A DNA stretch of 64,000 bases, taken from Streptomyces kronopolitis (GTDB lineage: Bacteria; Actinomycetota; Actinomycetes; Streptomycetales; Streptomycetaceae). The translations under genes and the position numbers were made by a program. Location of the stretch: positions 1 through 64,000 of the forward strand of contig NZ_BMND01000029.1 in NCBI RefSeq assembly GCF_014646275.1, read 5' to 3'. Within the stretch, counting starts at the first letter, position 1, and the number at the start of each line of letters is the position of its first letter. Below the pieces are notes generated by a model. That model was not told the DNA's origin, did not search any database, and saw nothing but the letters and a program-made list of their open reading frames with translations. Of the stretch, positions 53,008-62,072 are shown in pieces.

Positions 53008-54372
53008 TCAGAACAGCTTGCCGGGGTTGAGGATGCCGAGCGGGTCGAAGACGTCCTTGATGCCGCGCTGCAACTCCATCCCCACCGGCCCCAGTTCGCG
53101 GGCCAGCCACTCCTTCTTCAGGACGCCGACGCCGTGCTCACCGGTGATGGTGCCGCCCAGCTCCAGGCCGAGCGCCATGATGTCGTCGAAGGAGGCCCGG
53201 GCCCGGCGCGACTCGTCCGGGTCGGCGGCGTCGAAGCAGACGGTGGGGTGGGTGTTGCCGTCGCCGGCGTGTGCGCAGACGCCGATGGTCAGGCCGTACT
53301 TCTCCGCGATGGCGGCGGTGCCGTCGAGCAGCTCGGCGAGGCGGGAGCGCGGGACGCAGACGTCGTCGATCATGGTGGCCGACTTGACCCGCTCCAGTGC
53401 GGTCAGGGTCAGCCGGCGGGCCTGCAGCAGCAGCTCGGACTCGGCGGCGGTCTCGGCGGGCACGACCTGGGTGGCGCCCGCCGCGGTGCACAGCGCGCCG
53501 ACGGCGGCGAGGTCGGCGGCCGGCTCCGGAGTGTCGAAGGCGGCGAGCAGCAACGCCTCGGTGCTGTCCGGGAGGCCCATCCGCGCCATGTCGTTGACCG
53601 CGCGGATGCTGGTGCGGTCCATCAGTTCCAGCAGCGAGGGGGCGTGGCCGCGGGCCATGATCTCGCAGACCGCCGCGCAGGCGGCCGCGGTGGAGGGGAA
53701 CTCGGCGGCCAGCACGAGCTGCTCGGGCGGCGCGGGCTTGAGGGCGAGGACCGCGCGGACGACGACGCCCAGGCTCCCCTCGGAGCCGACGAACAGCCGG
53801 GTGAGGTCGTAGCCGGCCACTCCCTTGGCGGTACGGCGGCCGGTGGACAGCAGCCGCCCGTCGGCGAGGACCACGTCCAGGCCGAGGACGTACTCGGCGG
53901 TGACGCCGTATTTGACGCAGCACAGGCCGCCGGAGGCGGTGGCGATGTTGCCGCCGAGGGAGCACTCCTCCCAACTGGAGGGGTCGGGCGGGTAGGACAG
54001 GCCGTGCGCGCCGGCCGCGCGGGACAGCGCGGCGTTGATGACGCCGGGTTCGACGACCGCGATCCGGTCGACGGGGTTGATCTCCAGGATCCGGTCCATC
54101 TTGACCAGGGAGAGCACGATGCAGCCGTCGGAGGCGTTGGCGGCGCCGGACAGCCCGGTGCGCGAGCCCTGCGGGACGACCGGGACCCGCAGCGCGGTGG
54201 CCGTCCGCAGGACGTGCTGGACCTGCTCCACGGTGCGCGGCAGGACGACCACGGCGGGCGTCCCGGCGGCGCAGAAGCTCGCCATGTCCGTGGCGTAGGC
54301 GCCGGTGACATCGGGGTCGGTGAGGATCGCTTCACCCGGGAGTCCGGCGCGCAGCCGTGCGATGAGGTCCAT
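53008..54372 (-). CDS. FAD-linked oxidase, GlcD/D-lactate dehydrogenase type
   Basis: This 454-residue flavoenzyme oxidises a 2-hydroxy acid. The PCMH-type FAD domain includes PAVVVLPRTVEQVQHVL, VPVVPQGSRTGLSGAA and GGNIATASGGLCCVKYGVT. The C-terminal cap has HAGDGNTHPTVCF with the metal/substrate histidines, and GGTITGEHGVG, typical of GlcD and Dld. The substrate (glycolate, D-lactate or another) is undetermined. The ATG reads MDLIARLRAGLP with GAGG upstream. hppD lies upstream with a terminator between. Confidence 0.88.
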   Translation of the reverse strand: MDLIARLRAGLPGEAILTDPDVTGAYATDMASFCAAGTPAVVVLPRTVEQVQHVLRTATALRVPVVPQGSRTGLSGAANASDGCIVLSLVKMDRILEINPVDRIAVVEPGVINAALSRAAGAHGLSYPPDPSSWEECSLGGNIATASGGLCCVKYGVTAEYVLGLDVVLADGRLLSTGRRTAKGVAGYDLTRLFVGSEGSLGVVVRAVLALKPAPPEQLVLAAEFPSTAAACAAVCEIMARGHAPSLLELMDRTSIRAVNDMARMGLPDSTEALLLAAFDTPEPAADLAAVGALCTAAGATQVVPAETAAESELLLQARRLTLTALERVKSATMIDDVCVPRSRLAELLDGTAAIAEKYGLTIGVCAHAGDGNTHPTVCFDAADPDESRRARASFDDIMALGLELGGTITGEHGVGVLKKEWLARELGPVGMELQRGIKDVFDPLGILNPGKLF

Positions 54373-54392
54373 GCCCTCAGCCTCGCATCCGT

Positions 54393-54422
54393 GGGCCGTA
54401 CACGGAAGATCGTGCACGGCCC
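54393..54422. terminator. Hairpin after hppD
   Basis: A 12-bp stem with one mismatch (GGGCCGTACACG/CGTGCACGGCCC) and a six-base loop lies 14 bases beyond the hppD stop. Confidence 0.7.
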
Positions 54423-54436
54423 GCCCCGGCCGGGAC

Positions 54437-55603
54437 TCAGAGGTTGCCGCGGCGCTCCTGCTCGCGCTCGATGGCCTCGAAGAGTGCCTTGAAATTGCCC
54501 TTGCCGAAGCCCATGGAGCCGTGCCGCTCGATCATCTCGAAGAACACGGTCGGCCGGTCCTGGACCGGCTTGGTGAAGATCTGCAGCAGGTAGCCGTCCT
54601 CGTCGCGGTCGACCAGGATCTTCAGCTCGCGCAGCGTCTCCACCGGCACCCGGGTCTCGCCGGCCCACTCGCCGAGGGTGTCGTAGTAGGAGTCGGGGGT
54701 GTCGAGGAACTCCACGCCGGCGGCGCGCATCGCCCGGACGCTGGCGACGATGTCGTTGGTGGCCAGCGCGATGTGCTGGACGCCGGGGCCGCCGTAGAAC
54801 TCCAGGTACTCGTCGATCTGCGACTTCTTCTTCGCGATCGCCGGCTCGTTGATCGGGAACTTCACCTTGAGCGTGCCGTCGGCGACGACCTTCGACATCA
54901 GCGCGCTGTATTCGGTGGCGATGTCGTCGCCCACGAACTCCTTCATGTTGGTGAAGCCCATGACGTCGTTGTAGAACGCCACCCACTCGTTCATCTTGCC
55001 GAGTTCGACGTTGCCCACGCAGTGGTCGATGGCCTGGAAGCGCCGCGGGCCGGTCTCCACCAGGGGCTCGGCGGCCACGAAACCGGGCAGGTAGGGGCCC
55101 TGGTAGCCGGCGCGCTCGACGAGGGTGTGGCGGGTCTTGCCGTAGGTGGCGATGGCCGCCAGGACGACGGTGCCGTGCTCGTCCCGGACCTCGTGGGGCT
55201 TCTCCAGGCCGGTGGCGCCGTGTGCGACGGCGTGCTCGTAGGCGGCGCGGGCGTCCGGCACCTCGATGGCGAGGTCGACGACGCCGTCGCCGTGCGCCGC
55301 GACGTGGTCGGCGAGGAAGCGGCCCCACTCGGTCGCGGGCTTGATGACGGAGGTGAACACGAACCGGGCGCCGCCGGATTCGAGGACGTAACTCGCGCTC
55401 TCGCGGCTGCCGTTCTCCGGGCCGCGGTAGGCGACGCGCTTCATGCCGAAGGCGGTGGAGTAGTAGTGCGCGGCCTGCTTGGCGTTCCCGACGGCGAAGA
55501 CGACCGCGTCCATCCCCTTGACCGGGAACGGGTCCGCCTGCCGGGCCGCAGCGGTGGCGGTGGACGGGGTCTGGGCCTGGGCCTGCATCGTGGTGTCTGC
55601 CAT
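54437..55603 (-). CDS. hppD: 4-Hydroxyphenylpyruvate dioxygenase
   Basis: This 388-residue Fe(II) enzyme makes homogentisate from 4-hydroxyphenylpyruvate in tyrosine breakdown. The iron ligands lie in AIDHCVGNVEL, GVQHIALATND and FFEMIERHG, and the C-terminal gate helix is GFGKGNFKALFEAIE. The N-terminal 30 residues are low-complexity Gln/Ala/Thr. The ATG (MADTTMQAQ) gives the family's usual length. An Lrp/AsnC-type regulator is transcribed divergently 129 bases away and is the obvious candidate controller. Confidence 0.95.
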   Translation of the reverse strand: MADTTMQAQAQTPSTATAAARQADPFPVKGMDAVVFAVGNAKQAAHYYSTAFGMKRVAYRGPENGSRESASYVLESGGARFVFTSVIKPATEWGRFLADHVAAHGDGVVDLAIEVPDARAAYEHAVAHGATGLEKPHEVRDEHGTVVLAAIATYGKTRHTLVERAGYQGPYLPGFVAAEPLVETGPRRFQAIDHCVGNVELGKMNEWVAFYNDVMGFTNMKEFVGDDIATEYSALMSKVVADGTLKVKFPINEPAIAKKKSQIDEYLEFYGGPGVQHIALATNDIVASVRAMRAAGVEFLDTPDSYYDTLGEWAGETRVPVETLRELKILVDRDEDGYLLQIFTKPVQDRPTVFFEMIERHGSMGFGKGNFKALFEAIEREQERRGNL

Positions 55604-55732
55604 GGCCGCAGAGTCTCGCCGATCCACAAGGTGCGCAATAGTTGGCGAATTTCCTGGGCATTCTGCATAGCGCAGCGCGCGATTCGGCGGGCTATCTGTA
55701 CATGATGACCATTGGAATCAAAGGAGTGCGCG

Positions 55733-56200
55733 ATGGCGATCGATCATTTGGACGGGGAGCTGCTGGAACTGCTCGCCCAGGAGCCGCGGATCGGCGTCCT
55801 GGAGGCGTCCCGGCGGCTGGGGGTGGCGCGCGGGACGGTGCAGGCCCGGCTCGACCGGCTTCAGTCGAATGGAGTGATCCGGGGCTTCGGACCGGAGGTG
55901 GATCCGGCGGCGATCGGCTATCCGGTGACCGCTTTTGCCACTCTTGAGATCAAACAGGGCCAAGGTAATGACGTACGCGCCCACTTGACGACCGTTCCCG
56001 AGGTGTTGGAGCTGCATACAACGACCGGACACGGGGACATGCTCTGCAGGCTCGTCGCTCGGTCGAACGCCGATCTACAGCGGGTGATCGACCGGGTTGT
56101 GGGCTTTGATGGCATCGTGCGGGCTTCAACGGCAATCGTCATGGAAAATCCGGTTCCGTTGCGGATCATCCCGCTGGTGAAGCAGGCATCGGGAGACTGA
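55733..56200 (+). CDS. Lrp/AsnC-family transcriptional regulator
   Basis: This is a 155-residue regulator. An N-terminal winged HTH (DHLDGELLELLAQEPRIGVLEASRRLGVARGTVQARLDRLQ in outline) is followed by the effector domain RAM (FATLEIKQGQGNDVRAHL, TGHGDMLCRLVARS). The ATG has AAGGAG six bases upstream. It is divergent from hppD, so it probably senses an aromatic or amino-acid ligand and controls tyrosine catabolism, as in other Streptomyces. The OpuC-type importer follows 14 bases downstream. Confidence 0.85.
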   Translation: MAIDHLDGELLELLAQEPRIGVLEASRRLGVARGTVQARLDRLQSNGVIRGFGPEVDPAAIGYPVTAFATLEIKQGQGNDVRAHLTTVPEVLELHTTTGHGDMLCRLVARSNADLQRVIDRVVGFDGIVRASTAIVMENPVPLRIIPLVKQASGD

Positions 56201-56214
56201 ACCGAGGAGACCGA

Positions 56215-56862
56215 GTGAGCTTCTGGGAGTACGTCGGCACCCGGCACGCCCAACTGCTGACGGATACGTATCAGCACGCCAGCGCGGTCTTCCAGTGCAT
56301 GGTGCTCGCCACCTTGCTGGGGGTCTTCATCGCCGTGATGACCTACCGCAGCGAGTGGGCGGGCAACCTCGCCACCACCTCGACCGCCACCATCCTGACC
56401 ATCCCGTCCCTGGCCCTGATCGGTCTGCTGATCCCGATCGTCGGCCTGGGCGTCCCCCCGACGGTGATCGCGCTGACCCTGTACGGGCTGCTGCCGGTGG
56501 TCCGCAACGCCATCGTCGGGCTGCGCGGGGTGGACCCGGACCTGGTCGACGCGGCCAACGGCATCGGGATGTCCCGCGCCGCCCGGCTCTTCCGGGTCGA
56601 ACTGCCCCTGGCCTGGCCGCCCATCCTCACCGGTATCCGGGTCGCCACCCAGATGCTGATGGGCATCGCGGCCATCGCCGCCTTCGCCTCCGGCCCCGGC
56701 CTGGGCAACGAGATCTTCCGCGGGATCGCCTCGCTGGGCAGCGCCAACTCCCTCAACCAGGTGCTCTCCGGCACGCTCGGCATCGCCGTCCTCGCCCTGC
56801 TCTTCGACGCCGCGTACGTCCTGATCGGACGCCTGACCATCTCCAGGGGGATCCGTGCCTGA
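56215..56862 (+). CDS. Betaine/choline ABC importer permease (OpuCB-type)
   Basis: This is a 215-residue inner-membrane permease of the OpuA/OpuC osmolyte importer family, with about five helices and the ABC-permease motif VDAANGIGMSRAARLFRVELPLAWPPI. The GTG start (VSFWEYVGT) has GAGGAGA upstream. It is the first gene of a four-gene operon with ATPase, second permease and solute-binding lipoprotein, overlapping the ATPase gene by eight bases. Confidence 0.87.
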   Translation: MSFWEYVGTRHAQLLTDTYQHASAVFQCMVLATLLGVFIAVMTYRSEWAGNLATTSTATILTIPSLALIGLLIPIVGLGVPPTVIALTLYGLLPVVRNAIVGLRGVDPDLVDAANGIGMSRAARLFRVELPLAWPPILTGIRVATQMLMGIAAIAAFASGPGLGNEIFRGIASLGSANSLNQVLSGTLGIAVLALLFDAAYVLIGRLTISRGIRA

Positions 56863-58129
56863 GACGCCCGAGACCACCAGCACCTCCGGCGCGAGCATCC
56901 GGCTGGAGAACCTGACGAAGCTCTATCCGGGGAACCAGGCCCCCGCGGTGGACAACGTCAACATGGAGATCAAGGCCGGCGAGACCGTGATCCTCGTGGG
57001 CCCCTCCGGCTGCGGCAAGTCCACCACCCTGAAGATGATCAACCGGCTGATCGAGCCCAGCTCGGGACGGATCCGGATCGGCGACGAGGACGTCACCGAC
57101 ATGGATCCGGTCAAGCTGCGCCGCACGATCGGCTACGCCATCCAGGCCTCCGGCCTCTTCCCGCACATGACGGTCGCCCAGAACATCGCGCTGGTCCCCA
57201 AGATGCTGGGCTGGCGCGCCACCCGGGTCAAGAACCGGGTCGAGGAGATGCTCGACCTCGTCGGACTGGACCCGGCCGAGTTCCACGGCCGCTATCCGCG
57301 CCAGCTCTCCGGCGGCCAGCAGCAGCGCGTCGGGGTGGCCCGCGCGCTCGCCGCCGACCCGCCCGTGCTGCTGATGGACGAGCCGTTCGGCGCCGTCGAC
57401 CCGATCACCCGCGACCACCTCCAGGACGAGCTGATCCGGCTCCAGCACGAGCTGCACAAGACCATCTGCTTCGTCACCCACGACTTCGACGAGGCCATCA
57501 AGATCGGCGACCGGATCGCGGTGCTCCGCGAGCGCTCGCACATCGCCCAGTTCGACACCCCCGAAGCCATCCTCACCAACCCCTCCGACGACTTCGTCTC
57601 CGGCTTCGTGGGCGCCGGGGCGGCGCTCAAGCGGCTGAACCTGACCCGCGTACGGGACGTGGCCGTGGTCGACTTCCCCACCGCGAGCATCGACGACCCG
57701 CTGGAGTCCATCTTCGAACGGCTGCGCTCGGGCCCCCACAACGAACTGCTGCTGCTGGACCACAACCGGCGCCCGTACAAGTGGCTGCGCCGCGGCGACC
57801 TCGCCCGCGCCAAGGGGTCGCTGGCCCGGGCCGGCACCCTGGTGGCCGACACGGTGACCCGGGACGCGACGCTGCGCGACGCCCTGGAGGCGGTGCTCAC
57901 CGACAACGCGGGCCGGGTCGCGGTCACCGGGCGGCGCGGCGAGTACCTCGGCATGGTCGACATGGAAACGCTGATGAACAACGTCCAGGAGCTGCTGGAG
58001 GCGGACCGCCTCGAAGCCATCGAGCAGCAGCACCGGCTCCACGAGCAGCGGGCCCGGCAGACCCAGCTGGCCCAGGAGGGCCTGGACGACGCGAGCGGCA
58101 CGGAAGGCGGACGGGGGAGCAGGGCATGA
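56855..58129 (+). CDS. Betaine/choline ABC importer ATPase with CBS domains (OpuCA-type)
   Basis: This 424-residue ATPase has Walker A GPSGCGKST, signature LSGGQQQR, Walker B VLLMDEP and the switch histidine in FVTHDFDEAI. The C-terminal third has two CBS-like repeats (DDPLESIFERLRSG and DATLRDALEAVLTDNAG), the ionic-strength sensor part in OpuA, here shorter than in Lactococcus. The GTG start lies within the end of the preceding permease gene, and the stop overlaps the next gene (ATGA). Confidence 0.9.
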   Translation: MPETPETTSTSGASIRLENLTKLYPGNQAPAVDNVNMEIKAGETVILVGPSGCGKSTTLKMINRLIEPSSGRIRIGDEDVTDMDPVKLRRTIGYAIQASGLFPHMTVAQNIALVPKMLGWRATRVKNRVEEMLDLVGLDPAEFHGRYPRQLSGGQQQRVGVARALAADPPVLLMDEPFGAVDPITRDHLQDELIRLQHELHKTICFVTHDFDEAIKIGDRIAVLRERSHIAQFDTPEAILTNPSDDFVSGFVGAGAALKRLNLTRVRDVAVVDFPTASIDDPLESIFERLRSGPHNELLLLDHNRRPYKWLRRGDLARAKGSLARAGTLVADTVTRDATLRDALEAVLTDNAGRVAVTGRRGEYLGMVDMETLMNNVQELLEADRLEAIEQQHRLHEQRARQTQLAQEGLDDASGTEGGRGSRA

Positions 58130-59013
58130 GCCCCCGCGACGGGAGCGACCCGCACGAGCCGGCGCGGCGGCATCCCAGTGACCACGAGGCGCTGGCCTTC
58201 CGCGACGACGTGGAGATGGCGGAGCGGGAGCAGGCGGCCGGTGAGGCGCCCGTCGCGTCCCCGCCGTCCGGTGCCCGCCGGATCAGCTGGCAGAAGTGGA
58301 CCTTCATGCCGGCCTTCCTGGTCCTGGCGCTGCTCGCCACCTGGCTGTGGTTCCGCGGCGCCCGGCTGGACTCCATCGCCCACCAGGCGGTGGACAACGG
58401 CAAGGTGTGGCTGGCGCTGCGCCAGCACATCCAGCTCACCGCGATCTCCACCTTCTTCGTACTGATCATCGCGATCCCGCTGGGCATCGCGCTGACCCGC
58501 TCCCGGCTGCGCCGGGCCACCCCGGTCGCGATGGCCTTCGCCAACCTCGGACAGGCGGTACCGGCCCTGGGTCTGCTGATCCTGCTGGTCATCTGGCTGG
58601 GCATCGGGGCCCATTCGGCGATCGTCGGCATGGTGATCTACGCCGTGCTGCCGGTCCTCGCCAACACCATCGCCGGGCTGCGCGGGATCGATCCGACGCT
58701 GACGGAGGCGGCCCGCGGCATCGGCATGTCCCCCACCGGGGTGCTGACCAAGGTCGAACTCCCGCTGGCCGTCCCGCTGATCCTGGCCGGCGTCCGCACC
58801 GCGCTGGTGCTGAACGTCGGCACCGCGACCCTGGCCACCTTCGGCGGGGGCGGCGGCCTGGGCGACCTGATCTCGGCGGGCATCGTCACCCAGCGGATGC
58901 CCGTCCTGATCCTCGGCTCCGTCCTGACCGTGGCGCTCGCCCTGCTGGTCGAATGGCTGGCCTCGCTCGCCGAACTGCTCTTGCGCCCGCGCGGCCTGGA
59001 GGTGGGGGAATGA
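58126..59013 (+). CDS. Betaine/choline ABC importer permease (second, OpuCD-type)
   Basis: This 295-residue permease has a charged N-terminal extension of about 55 residues, then six helices. The ABC-permease EAA motif is TEAARGIGMSPTGVLTKVELPLAVPLI. It shares its layout with the first permease but has an extra N-terminal helix. The ATG overlaps the ATPase stop (ATGA), and the lipoprotein gene starts in its stop codon. Confidence 0.87.
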   Translation: MSPRDGSDPHEPARRHPSDHEALAFRDDVEMAEREQAAGEAPVASPPSGARRISWQKWTFMPAFLVLALLATWLWFRGARLDSIAHQAVDNGKVWLALRQHIQLTAISTFFVLIIAIPLGIALTRSRLRRATPVAMAFANLGQAVPALGLLILLVIWLGIGAHSAIVGMVIYAVLPVLANTIAGLRGIDPTLTEAARGIGMSPTGVLTKVELPLAVPLILAGVRTALVLNVGTATLATFGGGGGLGDLISAGIVTQRMPVLILGSVLTVALALLVEWLASLAELLLRPRGLEVGE

Positions 59014-60056
59014 GGATCCGACGCCGGCACCCGGTTCCCCGCCGCGACCACCCGGCCCCGCGCCGCCCGGGACCGCGCCGGGCCACCGCTCCGGCCGCCG
59101 CGCTGCTCGCCCTGGTCGCCCTCGCCGTCCTCGGCGGATGCGGCCTGGTCAGCGGCAGCGCGATGTCCGACCAGGTGGTGCCCGGCCCGAAGGCGGGCTA
59201 CCCGGGCCGCCCGCTGACCGGGGCGCATCTGACCGTGACCTCGAAGGAGTTCACCGAGCAGATCGTCCTGGGCCAGATGATGGGGCTGGTCTTCGAGGCC
59301 GCCGGCGCCCTGGTCATCGACAAGACCAGCATCCAGGGGTCGATCGGCGCCCGGGAGGCCGTCAAGTCCGGCACCGCGGACGCCGCGTACGAGTACACCG
59401 GCACCGGCTGGATCACCTACCTCGGCCACACCAAGCCGATCGTCAACCCCCGGCAGCAGTGGAAGGCCGTCCGCGACGAGGACCGCAAGAACGGCATCGT
59501 CTGGCTGCCGGCGTCGACCCTGAACAACACCTACGCGCTGGCGCTGAACACCGCCAACCAGAAGAAGCTCGGCGTGCACAACCTCTCGGAGGTCGCCGCG
59601 CTGTCCCACAAGAACCCCGGGGCCGTGACGATGTGCGTGGAGAACGAGTTCGCCACCCGCAACGACGGGCTGCCGGGCATGGCGCGCGCCTACGGCATGC
59701 AGATCCCCTCCGCCAACATCCGCAAGATGACCGGCGGCGTCGTCTACACCGAGACCGAGAAGGGCACCTGCGCGTTCGGCGAGGTGTTCACCACCGACGG
59801 CCGGATCAAGGCCATGCATCTGCACGTCCTCGCCGACGACAAGCACTTCTTCCCCAACTACAACGTGGCCCCCGAGATCAACGCCGCGGCCCTGAAGAAG
59901 TATCCGGCCATGGCCGAGGTGCTGGCCCCGGTCACCAAGGCCCTCAACAACAGCGTCGCCCAGGAGCTGAACCGCAAGGTCGACGTGAACGGCGAGGACC
60001 CGCACGAGGTCGCGAAGAACTGGCTGATCCAGGAGGGGTTCATCAAGGAGGGCTGA
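59010..60056 (+). CDS. Betaine/choline-binding lipoprotein (OpuCC-type)
   Basis: This 348-residue solute receptor has a basic N-terminus, a hydrophobic signal helix and the lipobox VLGGC with Cys near residue 44. The mature OpuAC-type domain reads LTVTSKEFTEQIVLGQMMGLV and later EYTGTGWITYLGHT, which includes the family's aromatic-box region for quaternary ammonium binding. The last section holds VAPEINAAALKKYPAMAEVL. The ATG overlaps the permease stop (ATGA). Choline or betaine is expected from the family; the exact ligand is not read from sequence. Confidence 0.88.
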   Translation: MRIRRRHPVPRRDHPAPRRPGPRRATAPAAALLALVALAVLGGCGLVSGSAMSDQVVPGPKAGYPGRPLTGAHLTVTSKEFTEQIVLGQMMGLVFEAAGALVIDKTSIQGSIGAREAVKSGTADAAYEYTGTGWITYLGHTKPIVNPRQQWKAVRDEDRKNGIVWLPASTLNNTYALALNTANQKKLGVHNLSEVAALSHKNPGAVTMCVENEFATRNDGLPGMARAYGMQIPSANIRKMTGGVVYTETEKGTCAFGEVFTTDGRIKAMHLHVLADDKHFFPNYNVAPEINAAALKKYPAMAEVLAPVTKALNNSVAQELNRKVDVNGEDPHEVAKNWLIQEGFIKEG

Positions 60057-60151
60057 CCGGGGGCAGGGCCCGGCGCGTACGGCCCGGCCCGGCGCGTACG
60101 GCGCGGAGCCCCGGCGGCTCGGCGGCGGGGCAGCTCAGCGGCGGGAGCGGC

Positions 60152-60937
60152 TCAGCGGCCGCAGCTGGGGACCGTGCCGCCGGTCTGCAGCGCCTTCAGG
60201 GCCTTGACCGCCCCGTCGAGCGTGGTGACCGGGATCAGCCGCATCCCCTTCGGCAGCTCCGCCCGGGCGTCCGTGCACTCCTTGCGCGGGACGAGGAACA
60301 CCGTGGCGCCGTCGCGGTGGGCGGCCTGGGTCTTCAGCGGCACCCCGCCCACCGCGCCGACCGCGCCGCCGGCGGTGATCGTGCCGGTGCCGGCGATGGT
60401 GCGCCCGCCGGTGAGGTCCTTGCCCGCGCCGTCGCCGTTCAGCTTGTCGACGATGCCGAGCGCGAACATCAGCCCGGCGCTCGGCCCGCCGACGTCCGCG
60501 AGGCTCAGCTTGACCTTGATGTCCTTGGACGACTTGCCGAGCTCCCCGAGCGCCGCGCTGGTGGCGGAGTTCTGCGACTCCTGCATCTGCCGGGCGTTGT
60601 GCTCGGCGATCTCCTCGGTGTTGTTGCCCACCGGGTAGACCGCCTCGCGCGGCATCACGGCCTCGTCCGTGCGGAACCAGCCCTTGACCATGTCGGGCAG
60701 ATGGACGGAGGCCTCCGGGCCGGTGGCCACGATCGAGGTCATCCGCAGCTGCCCGGCCGTCTTGCGGCCGGCGGCGCCGGTGATGGTGATCACCGGTTTG
60801 CCCTTGTCGTCACCGAGGACATTGGCCGTCATGCCCGGGTAGGCGATGGAGTACGGCAGCGGCGCGAGGGCCGCGGTGACGAGGAGGGCGAGAACGACGG
60901 CGGTGCAGACCGCCAGAGCCCGGACACGTGAAGACAC
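60152..60937 (-). CDS. S16 (Lon-like) serine protease, membrane-anchored, without PDZ domain
   Basis: This is a 261-residue protein. An N-terminal helix (about residues 8-28) anchors or exports it. A beta-rich region (residues 35-110) leads to a Lon protease domain with the catalytic serine in VGGPSAGLMFAL and lysine in VGGVPLKTQAA. Related YlbL-like proteins carry a PDZ domain between anchor and protease; none is visible here and the protein is short. The GTG start reads VSSRVRALAVC. Function is probably extracytoplasmic proteolysis. Confidence 0.85.
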   Translation of the reverse strand: MSSRVRALAVCTAVVLALLVTAALAPLPYSIAYPGMTANVLGDDKGKPVITITGAAGRKTAGQLRMTSIVATGPEASVHLPDMVKGWFRTDEAVMPREAVYPVGNNTEEIAEHNARQMQESQNSATSAALGELGKSSKDIKVKLSLADVGGPSAGLMFALGIVDKLNGDGAGKDLTGGRTIAGTGTITAGGAVGAVGGVPLKTQAAHRDGATVFLVPRKECTDARAELPKGMRLIPVTTLDGAVKALKALQTGGTVPSCGR

Positions 60938-61096
60938 CCCGCCACCCTAATTGACACCCGCCTCACCTGGACGTTAAGGCGCTGCGGCCTCACCACACGG
61001 CCACGCCGCCTTCACACCCCGCGGTCACGCGGCCGGGAGACGGGCCCCGCCCGCCCGGAAGCCCACCGCCCCGTCCGGCCCGCCCGCCCCGCCGCC

Positions 61097-61738
61097 TCAG
61101 CGCAGCGCCTCGGAGACCTCCCGGGCCGCGTCGACCACCCGCGGGCCGATCCGTTCGGAGACCGTGTCGGCGAGCATCACCACGCCCACGCTCCCCTCGA
61201 TGCCGCTCACCCCGAGCAGCGGGGCCGCGGCGCCGCTCGCGCCGGCCTCCAACTCCCCGTGCGTCAGGGCGAGTCCGGCGTCCTGGGTGCGTCCCTGCCG
61301 GGCCTTGAGGATCGCCCGGCCGGCGGCCCCCCGGTCCAGCGGATGGCGGAAACCGGCCCGGTAGGCCACGTGGTAGTCGGTCCAGGTCGGCTCCACCACG
61401 GCGACGGCCAGCGCCTCCGTACCGTCGACCAGGGTGAGATGCGCGGTGGCCCCCACGTCCTCGGCGAGCGCGCGCAGCGCGGGGAGCGCGGCCTCCCTGA
61501 CCAGCGGATGCACCTGGCGGCCCAGGCGCAGCACGCCCAGCCCGACCCGGGCCCGGCCGCCGAGGTCGCGGCGCACCAGGGCGTGCTGCTCCAGCGTGGC
61601 CAGCAGGCGGTAGACCACCGTGCGGTTGACGCCGAGCTTGTGGGACAGCTCGGTGACGGTCAGCCCGTGGTCGGTGTCGGCGAGGAGTTTGAGGACGCGC
61701 AGTCCTCGGTCGAGTGTCTGGGAGGTCTCTGCGGTCAC
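61097..61738 (-). CDS. IclR-family transcriptional regulator
   Basis: This is a 213-residue regulator. The N-terminal winged HTH is RGLRVLKLLADTDHGLTVTEL through LGVNRTVVYRLLATLEQHALV. The effector domain includes TAHLTLVDGTEALAVAVVEP, RAGFRHPLDRGAAGRAIL and GSVGVVMLADTV. The GTG start follows GGAGGGGG. IclR effectors are usually small organic acids; nothing adjacent identifies the target here. Confidence 0.87.
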   Translation of the reverse strand: MTAETSQTLDRGLRVLKLLADTDHGLTVTELSHKLGVNRTVVYRLLATLEQHALVRRDLGGRARVGLGVLRLGRQVHPLVREAALPALRALAEDVGATAHLTLVDGTEALAVAVVEPTWTDYHVAYRAGFRHPLDRGAAGRAILKARQGRTQDAGLALTHGELEAGASGAAAPLLGVSGIEGSVGVVMLADTVSERIGPRVVDAAREVSEALR

Positions 61739-62072
61739 GACGCCCCCTCCTGGGTGAGTGGCGGCGCTCCGGCGCGACGCGCTGCGAGTTCCGAGCAGCG
61801 CGCACCGGAGGCCGCCGGCCGCATGGCACCGGCTGCGCTCCGCGGCGGCGCTGCCACGGGGCGTGTAGGTGAGCGGGACAGTAGCGAGCCGGTCCGGTGA
61901 GCGGAAGAGTCCGTCCAGAATCCGGTCCCCCCTGACCGGAATATCCCGATAGGTCCTGCCAGAGTGCCCGAACGTGTTTCAGCGAGCGCCACGACGTGCT
62001 ACAGGCGGCGGAAAACGGCGCGGGCCGGCGCGCCGCCACCGCGGCACACCGGCCCATGGGCCGCGGGCGCAC
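61739..62072. other. Spacer between helicase end and IclR gene
   Basis: About 330 bases with no gene seen. The region holds the IclR gene's promoter and probably the helicase 3' end signals. Confidence 0.5.

Noticed and set aside
50051..53812. 1253-residue open frame on the plus strand
   Set aside because: Spans and is antisense to four genes with clear motifs (reductase, L7/L12-like, hypothetical and GlcD); no motif of its own.
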